From Flagellimonas sp. 389 (lineage in GTDB: Bacteria > Bacteroidota > Bacteroidia > Flavobacteriales > Flavobacteriaceae): 64,000 bases of DNA. Shown in pieces: positions 26,530-36,411 of this stretch (the stretch's first letter is position 1; each line of letters opens with the position of its first letter). The DNA lies in contig NZ_JAHCMU010000011.1 of NCBI RefSeq assembly GCF_018449435.1, positions 1 to 64,000 on the forward strand, given 5' to 3'. Below the pieces are notes generated by a model. The model was given only the letters and a program-made list of their open reading frames with translations, searched no databases and was not told the origin of the DNA. The translations under genes and the position numbers were made by a program.

Positions 26530-29500
26530 ATGAAAAAACCGAAGAACTCTCTTCGACAATGGGAAATTGTATTCCCAAAGTTTGATTTGAAAATGAGAAT
26601 ATCGCTTCTGCTCATATTGACAACCTTTTTTCAGTTACAGGCAGAATCTGGATATGCACAAAATGCCAAAATTTCACTTAAAATGGCAAATGCTTCTGTT
26701 CAGGAAGTAATGAACGAAATCGAAACGGTTTCAGAATTCAAATTTTTCTATAGCAAAGAAGAACTTGATTTAAACCGAAAAGTAACCGTAAATGTCAAAA
26801 GGCAACAGATAGAGAGCATTTTGAAAAAGCTCTTTCCATTGGGTACTATAAAGTACAAGGTCATTGATAGACAAATAGTGCTTACACCATTACCCGTTGG
26901 GAATAACAATGTGCAATCTCCCAACCGATCAAATTTGCCTGAGCAGCGCGACCAATTCCAAGTTTCTGGTATGGTAACCGATTCAAATGGTGCCCCATTA
27001 CCTGGGGCCAATATCGTTGAGAAAGGTACTGCCAACGGTGTACAATCAGATTTTGATGGCAATTTCTCGCTGTCAGTAGCCAATGAAAATGTAACATTGG
27101 TAGTATCCTATATTGGATTTGCGACCCAGGAAATACCCCTTAACGGTCGATCCACGGTAAACGTAGCTTTGGAGGAAACATCATCTGGATTGAATGAAGT
27201 TGTGGTTATTGGTTATGGTACCCAAGTTAAGAGTGATTTAACCGGGGCATTGGTTTCTTTGGACGATGAACAGATCAACAGCATCAATGCACCAAGAGTT
27301 GAAGAAAGGTTGAAGGGCCAGACACCCGGCGTCCAGATAAGCTCCGCTTCCAACCATCCGGGAGGTACCGTTCAAATACGTATTCGAGGAAGCAACTCAA
27401 TTCAAGGCGATAACAACCCATTGATTGTGATTGATGGTCTTTTAGGAGGTGATTTGGCCTTTATCAATCCAGATGATATCGCTTCTTTAGAAGTGCTAAA
27501 AGATGCCTCGGCAACTGCGATCTATGGTTCGAGAGGTGCTAATGGAGTAATCATCATCACTACCAAGAAAGGCAAGACAGGAAAACCGACCGTGACTTTT
27601 AATACCTACGGAGGGGTACAGGTGGTCAATAAAAAAATAAACCTTTTGGACGCCGATCAATGGAGAACATTATTTAATGAGAATGGAAATACTACGGGAG
27701 CTGAAGAAAATCTTGTTGCCAATACCGACTGGCAGGAGGAGATATTTCAAACTGCTCCAATACAAAATTACCAACTATCGGTTTCTGGTGGTGATGAAAA
27801 TACGCAATATTTGCTTTCGGCCAACTATTTTAGTCAAGAAGGCGTTATCACCAACGCAGATTTCACACGTTCTACAGTTCGATTGAACCTAAACCATAAA
27901 CTGGGTAAAAGGATACGAATTGGTAATAACCTTTCCTATTCGAGAACCCTGAATAATTTGGTGAAGATGAACCAAGGATTTGGAAATGCAGGTGGCCCCG
28001 TAACATTTACAGCCCTTCTTTCCTCCCCGGCTTATCCTGTATTTGATGAAACTATAAATACGTTCTCTTACAATCCTTTTTCAACCAATATAGATAACCC
28101 TGTGCGCTTGGTGAACCAAAGGAACGATTTACGGACTACTAATTACCTATTTGGGAACCTTTTTGGAGAACTTGATATTGCTAAGGGCTTGACTTACAAG
28201 CTTAACTTTGGCTATATTCTTCAAAACTTTTTACAACAACGTTATGATAGTCGAGAACTTGTTGGCGCCTTGAACCAAGGTTTCGCCAATGTCAATACAC
28301 GGAATAGGACCGATTTTTTATTGGAACATACACTCAACTATTCCCGTGTGTTCAATGATAAGCACAATCTAAATGTTCTGGCCGGTTTTACCACACAAGA
28401 GATTGAGAACAAAGGCCTTTCGACAAGCGCAAATGGCTTTTCAAGTGATGAACTTGGATTTAATGGTATTCAATTGGCAGAGAATATAGGTCCCGCGTCA
28501 ACCTTTTTCAATAGAAGGACCATTGCCTCTTTCTTAGGAAGAATCAACTATACCTTTGATAGAAAATATTTGTTTTCCGCTTCGTTTAGAGCAGATGGCG
28601 CCTCGGTTTTTGCGGCTAATAATAAATGGGCCTATTTTCCTTCGGCATCCATTGGTTGGCGTATCAGCCAAGAGAATTTCCTAAAGGAAAGTAAGACGAT
28701 CAGTAACCTTAAATTACGTGGGAGCTATGGTGAAACGGGTAGTCAGGCCATCAATCCTTATCAATCGTTGGCAGCTTTCCAATCAGGAATTGAATTTACG
28801 TTTGGAGACAATTTAGCTTTTAATGGAGCAATACCCTCCAGGATAGCAAATAACGATCTGAAGTGGGAAACGACCACCTCTTACAATATAGGACTTGATC
28901 TTGGGTTGTTTAACCAGCGGATTGATTTAACCGCCGAGTATTATTATAAAAAGACCGAGGACCTTTTGTTTAATAAGGAACTTCCAAAATATACTGGTTT
29001 TGATACCCAGGTACAGAACATTGGTAGTATGGAGAACAAAGGGTTTGAATTTTCCCTTAATACTGTAAATGTCTCAAAGGACAAATTCTCATGGAACACC
29101 AATTTCAATATTTTCTTCAATGAAAATAAAGTATTGGATTTGGGCGGTGACGAAGACATCATTCTCGAGTCGGGATCACCGTTCGCTGAAATCAGCGACA
29201 GTGGTATTTTGACACCAGGTGAGCCTTTAGGGTCTTTTTATGGTTTTGTATTCGATGGTATTTATCAAAATCAGGCTGAGGTTAATGCCATTGATGATCC
29301 AACCGCCGCCCCTGGTCGAGTTAAATTCAGGGATATCAATGAAGACGGAGTAATTGATTCCGAGGATAGGACGATTATTGGCAATGCGCAACCCGATTTT
29401 ATTTGGGGTTTCACCAATAACTTTTCTTTTGGAAACATCGATTTGGATTTTACCCTACAAGGTGTTCAGGGAAATGATGTTTTTTGGACTACTGAGTTCC

Positions 29501-29898
29501 TTCTTTCTGGTGTTGGTGAAACGAGAAATTCTTTAGCAAATGTTGTTAATTTCTGGAATGGCGAAGGTACGAGCAATACGGTCCAGGCCTTGGGCGAAGC
29601 GCCTGGGTCAATGTCGAGCAGATACATACACGACGGATCATATATACGTCTTCAAAACCTTTCATTAGGCTTTAATTTGCCCAGACCCGTATTGGATCGT
29701 TTAAAAATGAAAGCGGCTAAAATCTATGTAAGCGGCCAAAATTTATTCACTATTACTGATTATCCAGGCTATGACCCTGAAGTGAATTCGAGAGGAGGAG
29801 ACCAGACTTTGTCCAATCAAAACATCTTATTGGGCTATGATCATGGAGGTTTTCCTGGAGTGAGAATTTATAACATAGGCCTTAACGTAACATTTTAA
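26530..29898 (+). CDS. SusC/RagA TonB-dependent transporter with STN domain
   Basis: This 1122-residue outer-membrane protein has a signal peptide and an N-terminal STN domain (ISLKMANASVQEVMNEIE), used for contact with FecR. A carboxypeptidase-like regulatory domain follows (VSGMVTDSNGAPLPGANIVE), then the TonB box region (LNEVVVIGYGTQ) and the SusC plug motif SLEVLKDASATAIYGSRGAN. The rest is the barrel, ending in the strand VRIYNIGLNVTF. It imports oligosaccharides with the SusD lipoprotein encoded 11 bases downstream. The STN domain means the transporter also acts as the signal receptor for the ECF pair just upstream. Confidence 0.96.
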   Translation: MKKPKNSLRQWEIVFPKFDLKMRISLLLILTTFFQLQAESGYAQNAKISLKMANASVQEVMNEIETVSEFKFFYSKEELDLNRKVTVNVKRQQIESILKKLFPLGTIKYKVIDRQIVLTPLPVGNNNVQSPNRSNLPEQRDQFQVSGMVTDSNGAPLPGANIVEKGTANGVQSDFDGNFSLSVANENVTLVVSYIGFATQEIPLNGRSTVNVALEETSSGLNEVVVIGYGTQVKSDLTGALVSLDDEQINSINAPRVEERLKGQTPGVQISSASNHPGGTVQIRIRGSNSIQGDNNPLIVIDGLLGGDLAFINPDDIASLEVLKDASATAIYGSRGANGVIIITTKKGKTGKPTVTFNTYGGVQVVNKKINLLDADQWRTLFNENGNTTGAEENLVANTDWQEEIFQTAPIQNYQLSVSGGDENTQYLLSANYFSQEGVITNADFTRSTVRLNLNHKLGKRIRIGNNLSYSRTLNNLVKMNQGFGNAGGPVTFTALLSSPAYPVFDETINTFSYNPFSTNIDNPVRLVNQRNDLRTTNYLFGNLFGELDIAKGLTYKLNFGYILQNFLQQRYDSRELVGALNQGFANVNTRNRTDFLLEHTLNYSRVFNDKHNLNVLAGFTTQEIENKGLSTSANGFSSDELGFNGIQLAENIGPASTFFNRRTIASFLGRINYTFDRKYLFSASFRADGASVFAANNKWAYFPSASIGWRISQENFLKESKTISNLKLRGSYGETGSQAINPYQSLAAFQSGIEFTFGDNLAFNGAIPSRIANNDLKWETTTSYNIGLDLGLFNQRIDLTAEYYYKKTEDLLFNKELPKYTGFDTQVQNIGSMENKGFEFSLNTVNVSKDKFSWNTNFNIFFNENKVLDLGGDEDIILESGSPFAEISDSGILTPGEPLGSFYGFVFDGIYQNQAEVNAIDDPTAAPGRVKFRDINEDGVIDSEDRTIIGNAQPDFIWGFTNNFSFGNIDLDFTLQGVQGNDVFWTTEFLLSGVGETRNSLANVVNFWNGEGTSNTVQALGEAPGSMSSRYIHDGSYIRLQNLSLGFNLPRPVLDRLKMKAAKIYVSGQNLFTITDYPGYDPEVNSRGGDQTLSNQNILLGYDHGGFPGVRIYNIGLNVTF

Positions 29899-29909
29899 GA
29901 ATATAAAAA

Positions 29910-31421
29910 ATGAAAAATATAACAAAAGTATTCATGGCTATGCTCTTGATGTTATCGTCGAGTGCATGTAGTGATTTTTTAGAAGAAGAGCCAAAAGATT
30001 TGTTAACCCCCTCTCTTTTTCCTGCATCAGAAAATGATGTAGTACAGTTGATGGGCGGCGTATTGACCAGAATGGGAAGAGGTGTTTATTATGATAGAGG
30101 TCTATGGGATGTAATAGCGGCTGGTTCGGACCATGTAACAGGTCGATTTGAACCAGGGAATCCTAGAGGCGATTTAGAGCACTATACTTTTTTGACTGAT
30201 AATCAATTTATTTTGGACGTATGGCAAACGAATTATTTCAATATTAATGCCATGAACCAAATATTGGCTGCAATAGAAGGTAAAGAAGACAATTGGGTAC
30301 CAGGCTACAGAGGAGCAGCCCTAACGTTGAGGGCATTTTCCTATTTTAATTTGGTCCGATTGTACGGTGATATACCTGTGATTACGGAACCCATTACAGA
30401 TTTACAATCCGGTATTGATATTGCCCGAAGCCCCGTAGCTGAAGTTTATTCGCAAATAGAACAAGATCTTTTGGAAGCTGAGGATTTGCTTGATGGTGTG
30501 GATTTGGGAAGGGACGGACTTCCTACCGTAGGCTTTGCCAAAACACTTTTGGCCACAGTATATTTGACCATGGCGGGCTTTCCGTTACAAGATGAATCCA
30601 AATGGGCATTGGCCGCTGCCAAAGCTGCAGAGGTTAAGGCCTCAGGCACCTACAGTCTGGTAAGACCCTATTCAGATCTTTGGCTCTTAGAAAATGAAAA
30701 TGGCCCTGAACATATTTTTTCTATACAGTACACGCTGGGAGGGTCCAATGATACCAGAAGTTTGATTACAGCCAGGACAAGACCTAGAGTGGTAGGCTCA
30801 TTACCAGGTTTCGGACAATTTTATGGAGACTTGGACCTATTCAATAAATTTTCTTCGGATGATGAGCGTTTATTTGTTTCAATGGATACCACTTTGGTCA
30901 GTACGGAGACCAATGATCCTACTTCGCCACCAAGAACATATTCCTTCCGGGAATGGGGCAGAATTGAAAGGGAAAGAGTACCCAGGATAAATAAATATTT
31001 TGACTCTGGCCGACCCCCAGAACAATGGTTTGAATTTTCCAGACGGACGGCAACCAATCAAGTGGTTTTTAGATATGCAGAAGCTCTGTTGATACTTGCT
31101 GAAGCGGAGAACGAAGCGAACAGCGGTCCTACCCCAGCAGCATATGAAGCTATAAATGAGGTTAGGGACCGTGCAGGATTAGCACCATTGAGCGGTTTAA
31201 GTGAGTCAGATTTTCGGGATGCCGTAAGGCTTGAAAGAGAACTGGAACTATGTTTCGAACTAAAGCGAAGATATGACCTTGTCAGATACGGTACTTTTTT
31301 CGATGTAATGTCTCAAGATGAATTTGCTGTTGATGGAATTCAACCACACAATGTGTTATATCCTATTCCTGAGAACGAGATAAGCATTAATCCGAACCTG
31401 ACCCAAAACGATGGGTACTAA
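29910..31421 (+). CDS. SusD/RagB surface glycan-binding lipoprotein
   Basis: The 503-residue lipoprotein (lipobox SSSAC, then SDFLEEEPKDLLTPSLFPA) has the family's TPR helices (GAALTLRAFSYFNLVRLYGD) and the C-terminal signature (LAEAENEANSG, INEVRDRAGLAPL, ERELELCFELKRRYDLVRYG). It forms the lid on SusC and selects the glycan. It lies 11 bases after susC. A hairpin at 31471-31520 follows. Confidence 0.96.
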   Translation: MKNITKVFMAMLLMLSSSACSDFLEEEPKDLLTPSLFPASENDVVQLMGGVLTRMGRGVYYDRGLWDVIAAGSDHVTGRFEPGNPRGDLEHYTFLTDNQFILDVWQTNYFNINAMNQILAAIEGKEDNWVPGYRGAALTLRAFSYFNLVRLYGDIPVITEPITDLQSGIDIARSPVAEVYSQIEQDLLEAEDLLDGVDLGRDGLPTVGFAKTLLATVYLTMAGFPLQDESKWALAAAKAAEVKASGTYSLVRPYSDLWLLENENGPEHIFSIQYTLGGSNDTRSLITARTRPRVVGSLPGFGQFYGDLDLFNKFSSDDERLFVSMDTTLVSTETNDPTSPPRTYSFREWGRIERERVPRINKYFDSGRPPEQWFEFSRRTATNQVVFRYAEALLILAEAENEANSGPTPAAYEAINEVRDRAGLAPLSGLSESDFRDAVRLERELELCFELKRRYDLVRYGTFFDVMSQDEFAVDGIQPHNVLYPIPENEISINPNLTQNDGY

Positions 31422-31470
31422 CAAAAGCTTGGAAAACTGTATAATTAGTTTGAGTTAGCTATTGATCATT

Positions 31471-31520
31471 AGAGGGCGTTAACAACCCATCCAGATTTAC
31501 GAATTGGTATAACGCCCTCT
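31471..31520 (+). terminator. Hairpin after susD
   Basis: AGAGGGCGTTA (31471-31481) and TAACGCCCTCT (31510-31520) are perfect 11-bp complements with a 28-base loop and no T-run. It may be a processing or attenuation site that separates the abundant susCD message from the enzymes downstream. Confidence 0.45.
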
Positions 31521-31603
31521 GTGATTAAGATTCTTACGACTGTCTTAACATTTTTCTTGACATCCAACCTGATTACGATAAAACTTATACAATATAACAT
31601 GGT

Positions 31604-33079
31604 ATGGCTATAGCTCATTTTATGGCAGGGTCAAAACTCCTCTTCCCTCAAATTCTTAGAACGAGTTTGCTGGTGAAGTTGATTTTGTGGAATTTGATTG
31701 CAGGTACAAACCTATCTGCCCAAAATATTCGACCAGATCAAAAACCCAACATCATTCTCATTTTAGCTGATGATATGGGGTACGGTGATGCATCTGTCTA
31801 TGGGCATCCGACCATTCAGACTCCCAATATCGATCAACTGGCGGAAGAAGGACAACGTTGGACAAATTTTTATGTCGCTGCCAGTGTATGTACACCTAGT
31901 AGGGCGGCATTATTGACAGGCAGACTGCCAATTAGAAATGGCATGTGCAGTGACAAGAGACGTGTTTTTTGGTCATCCTCCAAAAGAGGATTGCCTTCAG
32001 AGGAAATCACCATTGCTGAAGCCTTAAAGGAGGTAGGGTATACAACGGCCTGTATTGGGAAGTGGCATTTGGGACACAAAAATCCAAAATACCTCCCTAT
32101 TAGTAATGGTTTTGACTACTACTATGGCATTCCCTACAGCAATGATATGAACAAGACCCAGAAGATGACAAAGGAGCTGTACCAGAATCCAAAAATTTCA
32201 TATTACAACGTTCCATTGATGGAAGGAGACAAAATAATTGAACGACCTTTTGAACAACACACAGCAACCAAACGATATACCCAAACAGCCCTAAAATTTA
32301 TTAAGGAGAATAAAAGTTCCCCCTTCTTTATCTTTTTATCACACAGTATGCCCCATGTACCCCTTTTTGCTTCAGAATCTTTTAGAGGAAAAAGTGAAAG
32401 AGGGCTTTATGGAGATGTTATCGAAGAAATTGATTGGAGTGTAGGAGAGTTGATACGAACACTTCAAGAAGAAGGTTTGGAAGAGAACACGCTTGTAATT
32501 TTCACTTCAGATAATGGTCCTTGGAAAATGCTCGACGAACACGGCGGCTCGGCTGGTCAATTTAGGGGAAGCAAGGGATCGACTTGGGAAGGTGGAATGA
32601 GAGTCCCTGCTATTTTTTGGTGGAAAAGCGCAGTTAAACACGGAGTAATACGAGAAATGGCGGCGACTTTAGACTTGTTTCCAACAATATGCAGCCTAAC
32701 AGGAGCAAAGTTCCCAAAAGATAGAGTTATGGATGGTTACGATTTAACAGCCACGCTCCTTGAACAAGAAGAAAGTGATCGCGATGAGATGTTTTTCTAC
32801 ATGGGTCGTCAACTTTTCGCTGTACGAAAGGGCAACTTCAAACTTCATTTCAAGACAAGGGAAATAGCTGGGTTTAGAAAATATTACAACATGGAACACA
32901 GTACTCCACTATTGTTCAACCTTGGTGAGGACCCCTCGGAGCAATATGACATTGCTGCTAAATATCCTGAAAAAGTCAAAGAGCTGAAAAAGTTGGCTGA
33001 GGAGCATTTAAGAAACATAGAACCCTATGATGATCAAATTGCCCCACGTGACGGTGATGTTGGAACAGAAAAATTTTGA
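31604..33079 (+). CDS. S1 sulfatase (arylsulfatase A-like)
   Basis: This 491-residue exported protein has a signal ending in NLSAQ. The metal site is LILADDMGYGDASVYGHP and the formylglycine motif is CTPSR in SVCTPSRAALLTGRLP. GKWHLGHKNPKYLP and FTSDNGPW give the further active-site Lys, His, Asp and Asn residues. It removes a sulfate ester from the imported or surface-bound glycan. It is followed after 25 bases by galM, consistent with a galactose polymer as substrate. Confidence 0.92.
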   Translation: MAIAHFMAGSKLLFPQILRTSLLVKLILWNLIAGTNLSAQNIRPDQKPNIILILADDMGYGDASVYGHPTIQTPNIDQLAEEGQRWTNFYVAASVCTPSRAALLTGRLPIRNGMCSDKRRVFWSSSKRGLPSEEITIAEALKEVGYTTACIGKWHLGHKNPKYLPISNGFDYYYGIPYSNDMNKTQKMTKELYQNPKISYYNVPLMEGDKIIERPFEQHTATKRYTQTALKFIKENKSSPFFIFLSHSMPHVPLFASESFRGKSERGLYGDVIEEIDWSVGELIRTLQEEGLEENTLVIFTSDNGPWKMLDEHGGSAGQFRGSKGSTWEGGMRVPAIFWWKSAVKHGVIREMAATLDLFPTICSLTGAKFPKDRVMDGYDLTATLLEQEESDRDEMFFYMGRQLFAVRKGNFKLHFKTREIAGFRKYYNMEHSTPLLFNLGEDPSEQYDIAAKYPEKVKELKKLAEEHLRNIEPYDDQIAPRDGDVGTEKF

Positions 33080-33104
33080 ATACGGCAACCGATATGAACT
33101 ATAT

Positions 33105-34280
33105 ATGAGATTAATAACTACACTAAAAAAAGTAAGACCACATCGGTTTATGGTCTTGATTTTCTATATGACAACACTGATTGCTCACAGCAGCGAAGGT
33201 TTTGGGTCTTCCAGTATTTCGAAAGAGGATTTTGGTACTATGCCCGATGGCAGAAAAGTCTCGCTATTTACTTTTAAGAACAAGAATGGCCTAATAGTCA
33301 AGATAACAGATTATGGAGGAACTATAATTTCCATCCAAACCCCGGATAAACTGGGGACTGTAGGTGATATCATAATGGGATATGACACTTTTGACGAACT
33401 GTTGAAGAAAAACACCTCTTACTTCGGTGTCCTAGTTGGTAGGTATGCCAATAGGATTGGTAACGCAAAATTTAATTTGGATGACCAGGAATACGAACTA
33501 ACTGCCAACAACGGAGTTCACCACCTGCATGGTGGGAATAACGAGAGTTTTGATAAGGTACTGTGGTTCTCTGAAATTGTTGAAGAAGGGAATCAAGATA
33601 AACTAAGACTTACCTATCACAGTTCAGAAAGTTCATCAGCATATCCAGGAAACTTGAACATTCATGTCGATTACAGTCTGACGGATGACAATGAATTGAT
33701 ACTTGAATACAAGGCTTGGACAGATAAGATCACCATTATAAACCTTACCAATCATGCCTATTTCAATCTTTCAGGATTGGGACCTTCAACAAATACAATG
33801 CAAAATGTGCTCTCCCATCAAGTTTACATAAACGCTGATTTTTATACCCCTGTGGATGAAACACTGATTCCTACCGGGGAAATTCTTTCCGTAAGAAATA
33901 CACCCATGGATTTTTTAGTATCAAAATCCATTGGTAAAGAAATCCAACTTGTTGAAGGAGGGTTTGATCACAATTTTGTACTAAACAAAAAAGAAAGAAA
34001 TGAACTGACTTTAGCGGCGAAAGTGGTCGAACCCAAATCAGGAAGAACCTTAAAAGTATTTACCACAAAGCCTGGACTACAATTTTATTCAGGAAATTTT
34101 CTTGATGGACAACAAATAGATAAATACGAAAAATCAATTATTAAGCATGGTGGTTTCTGTATGGAATCGCAGTTTTTCCCCGATTCACCCAACAAGTCCC
34201 ATTTTCCAAGTCCGGTGCTAAGGCCTGGCGAAGTTTATCACCACACAACCATTTATCAATTCGGTATAGAAGGCAAATAG
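33105..34280 (+). CDS. galM: Aldose 1-epimerase (galactose mutarotase)
   Basis: I choose ATG 33105 because the earlier ATG at 33027 overlaps the sulfatase. The ~391-residue product then begins with a short hydrophobic stretch (FMVLIFYMTTLIAHSS) that could export it. Family motifs are ITDYGGTIISIQTPDK, VGRYANRIGNAKF, the His in NGVHHLHGG, the catalytic His in NLTNHAYFNL and the late Glu region in FCMESQFFPDSPN. It converts beta- to alpha-galactose so that galactokinase can use it. The next gene starts two bases after its stop. Confidence 0.93.
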   Translation: MRLITTLKKVRPHRFMVLIFYMTTLIAHSSEGFGSSSISKEDFGTMPDGRKVSLFTFKNKNGLIVKITDYGGTIISIQTPDKLGTVGDIIMGYDTFDELLKKNTSYFGVLVGRYANRIGNAKFNLDDQEYELTANNGVHHLHGGNNESFDKVLWFSEIVEEGNQDKLRLTYHSSESSSAYPGNLNIHVDYSLTDDNELILEYKAWTDKITIINLTNHAYFNLSGLGPSTNTMQNVLSHQVYINADFYTPVDETLIPTGEILSVRNTPMDFLVSKSIGKEIQLVEGGFDHNFVLNKKERNELTLAAKVVEPKSGRTLKVFTTKPGLQFYSGNFLDGQQIDKYEKSIIKHGGFCMESQFFPDSPNKSHFPSPVLRPGEVYHHTTIYQFGIEGK

Positions 34281-34281
34281 G

Positions 34282-36411
34282 ATGAAGAAGAATACGGAAA
34301 TACAGGTTCGAAATTTCTCTAAAGCGCGATTGTCATTTTGCCTTTTGTTGTCCCTATACTCATATGTTCAGATGATGGCCCAGTCAAATGAGGGCAAAGA
34401 TTGTTATACCAAACTTCAAAATGACACTTTATACATAGGGAACAGTTTGATTGAGAGACAGTTTTTATGGAACAAGGGCAATCTGATTTCTACAATCTTA
34501 AAGAACAAAGAAAGTGGCCAAGCATGGATTTTAAAAGACAGAAACCCTACTACGTCATTTCCGTTCAAGCCCAATTATGAAGGTAATGGAAGCTTTAAGT
34601 CACAATGGAACCATAGAAATTGGACTGCATCAGAACATCTTGAAGTAGAGGTTTCCTGTGAATTGGGAAAGCTTTCTTTGAAAAAAGTGTTCCGCATTTA
34701 TCCCAACACACCGGCAATTGCATGTGATTTCTTTGTTAAAGGCATTGCTGAGGGAGATTGGAAAGGGCAAAAAATAGCTGTTGATATGACCTCTGGTGTT
34801 GAAAAAAAGATACTTAAACAATTAGAGGAGCAAAGCCCTGTGCCTGTTATGGATAAATTGGTCTTTGACCATGGCCATTGGAAATTTGATTTGGTGGATT
34901 TTAAAGATGTGACCGACATCAATAATAATCTGGTAAAACACTCCACCTATTTAACTTTTACGAAACCCTTATTGTTAAGGGGTAATCTATTGTTCGCAAA
35001 GGATTTGAAGAATGGAGGGCAACTGTTCATGCTAAAAGAAGCCCCTCTTTCCGATAAACAATTACATTATCCTGGATACGATTTCTACTCTAAATCAAAT
35101 GAGTTGCGAGCAGTGGGCTTGGGACTGACACCTTCCGACATTAAAAAAGAAGATTGGACCAAAGCTTACAGTTTGGCGGTTGGTGTTGCCGGTAGGGGAG
35201 AACTTAACAAGCTTTCAGCACTGAGAAAGTATCAAAAAAAACTTCGCATTCACTATCCTGAACGTGATGAAATGGTAATGATGAACACATGGGGTGACCG
35301 AGGCCAGGACGGAAAACTAAACGAAGACTTTGCAATAAGAGAGCTTGAAGCTGCTGCAAAACTGGGCATCACCCATTTTCAATTGGATGATGGTTGGCAA
35401 AAGGGACTTTCCAAAAATTCAAAAGACCCTACTGGAAAACTTTGGAACTCCTGGGATGCAGATAGCTGGCGACCACACCCACAAAGATTTCCTAATGGAC
35501 TGGAACCGATTTTGAAAAGCGCTAAGGAACTCAACATCAAATTGGCACTCTGGTTTCACCCTAGCGACGCCGATAGCTATGGAAATTGGGGGCAAGATGC
35601 AGAAATACTTTTATCCCTTTACAAGAAATACGGCATTACCAACTTTAAAATTGATGGTATTGAACTACCCAACAAACAAGCAGAAAACAATCTTCGAAGT
35701 TTTTTGAACAAGGTTTTGGAAGAAACCGAGGGGCAAGTTGTCTTCAACCTTGACGCTACGGCTGGAAAACGAGGAGGCTATCATTATATGCAAGAATATG
35801 GTAATGTTTTTTTGGAGAACCGGTATACCGATTGGGGAAACTACTATCCGCATTGGACTTTGAGAAATGCTTGGATGCTTTCACGCTATGTGCCACTGGA
35901 ACGGTTTCAACTTGAGTTTTTGAATAAATGGCGCAATAGAGATAAGTATGCCGAAAACGACCCTTTTATACCCTTTCAGTTGCCATTTGACTACCAATTT
36001 GCCATTACCATGATGGGTCAGCCGCTGGCATGGTTCGAAGGGAGCAATCTACCGAACGGAGCATTTTCCATAGCAAATTCAATACAAGTTTATAAGAAGC
36101 GTATGTACAATATGCATTCGGGTACAATTTTGCCTATTGGCAAGGAACCAAGTGGAAAATCTTGGACGGGTTTTCAATCTATCACAGATGACCGATCGGG
36201 TTATTTTTTGGTGTTCAGGGAAGGCAATGAAATACCGAATGAAAACATCCGAACATGGATTCCGGAAAATGAGCGGGTCTCGCTTACCTGTCTGTTAGGT
36301 TCTGGAAAAGATTTTGAAACAACGACAAGGGAACAAGGGAAGGTTGAATTCAGCCTTCCTGAACCACACAGCTATGCCCTGTATAGATACTTTAGAAATG
36401 ATGTGCCATGA
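34282..36411 (+). CDS. GH36-type alpha-galactosidase
   Basis: The 709-residue protein has an N-terminal beta-sandwich (~1-290) and a TIM barrel. GITHFQLDDGWQKG marks strand 3-4 and the probable nucleophile is Asp458 in NFKIDGIEL. LALWFHPSDADSYGNWG and YMQEYGNVFLENRYTDWGNY make up the rest of the site. A signal segment (FCLLLSLYSYVQMMAQ) suggests export. It would release terminal alpha-galactose from desulfated oligosaccharide. It is coupled to the following sulfatase by an ATGA overlap. A related GH36 or GH27-like specificity cannot be excluded. Confidence 0.82.
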   Translation: MKKNTEIQVRNFSKARLSFCLLLSLYSYVQMMAQSNEGKDCYTKLQNDTLYIGNSLIERQFLWNKGNLISTILKNKESGQAWILKDRNPTTSFPFKPNYEGNGSFKSQWNHRNWTASEHLEVEVSCELGKLSLKKVFRIYPNTPAIACDFFVKGIAEGDWKGQKIAVDMTSGVEKKILKQLEEQSPVPVMDKLVFDHGHWKFDLVDFKDVTDINNNLVKHSTYLTFTKPLLLRGNLLFAKDLKNGGQLFMLKEAPLSDKQLHYPGYDFYSKSNELRAVGLGLTPSDIKKEDWTKAYSLAVGVAGRGELNKLSALRKYQKKLRIHYPERDEMVMMNTWGDRGQDGKLNEDFAIRELEAAAKLGITHFQLDDGWQKGLSKNSKDPTGKLWNSWDADSWRPHPQRFPNGLEPILKSAKELNIKLALWFHPSDADSYGNWGQDAEILLSLYKKYGITNFKIDGIELPNKQAENNLRSFLNKVLEETEGQVVFNLDATAGKRGGYHYMQEYGNVFLENRYTDWGNYYPHWTLRNAWMLSRYVPLERFQLEFLNKWRNRDKYAENDPFIPFQLPFDYQFAITMMGQPLAWFEGSNLPNGAFSIANSIQVYKKRMYNMHSGTILPIGKEPSGKSWTGFQSITDDRSGYFLVFREGNEIPNENIRTWIPENERVSLTCLLGSGKDFETTTREQGKVEFSLPEPHSYALYRYFRNDVP

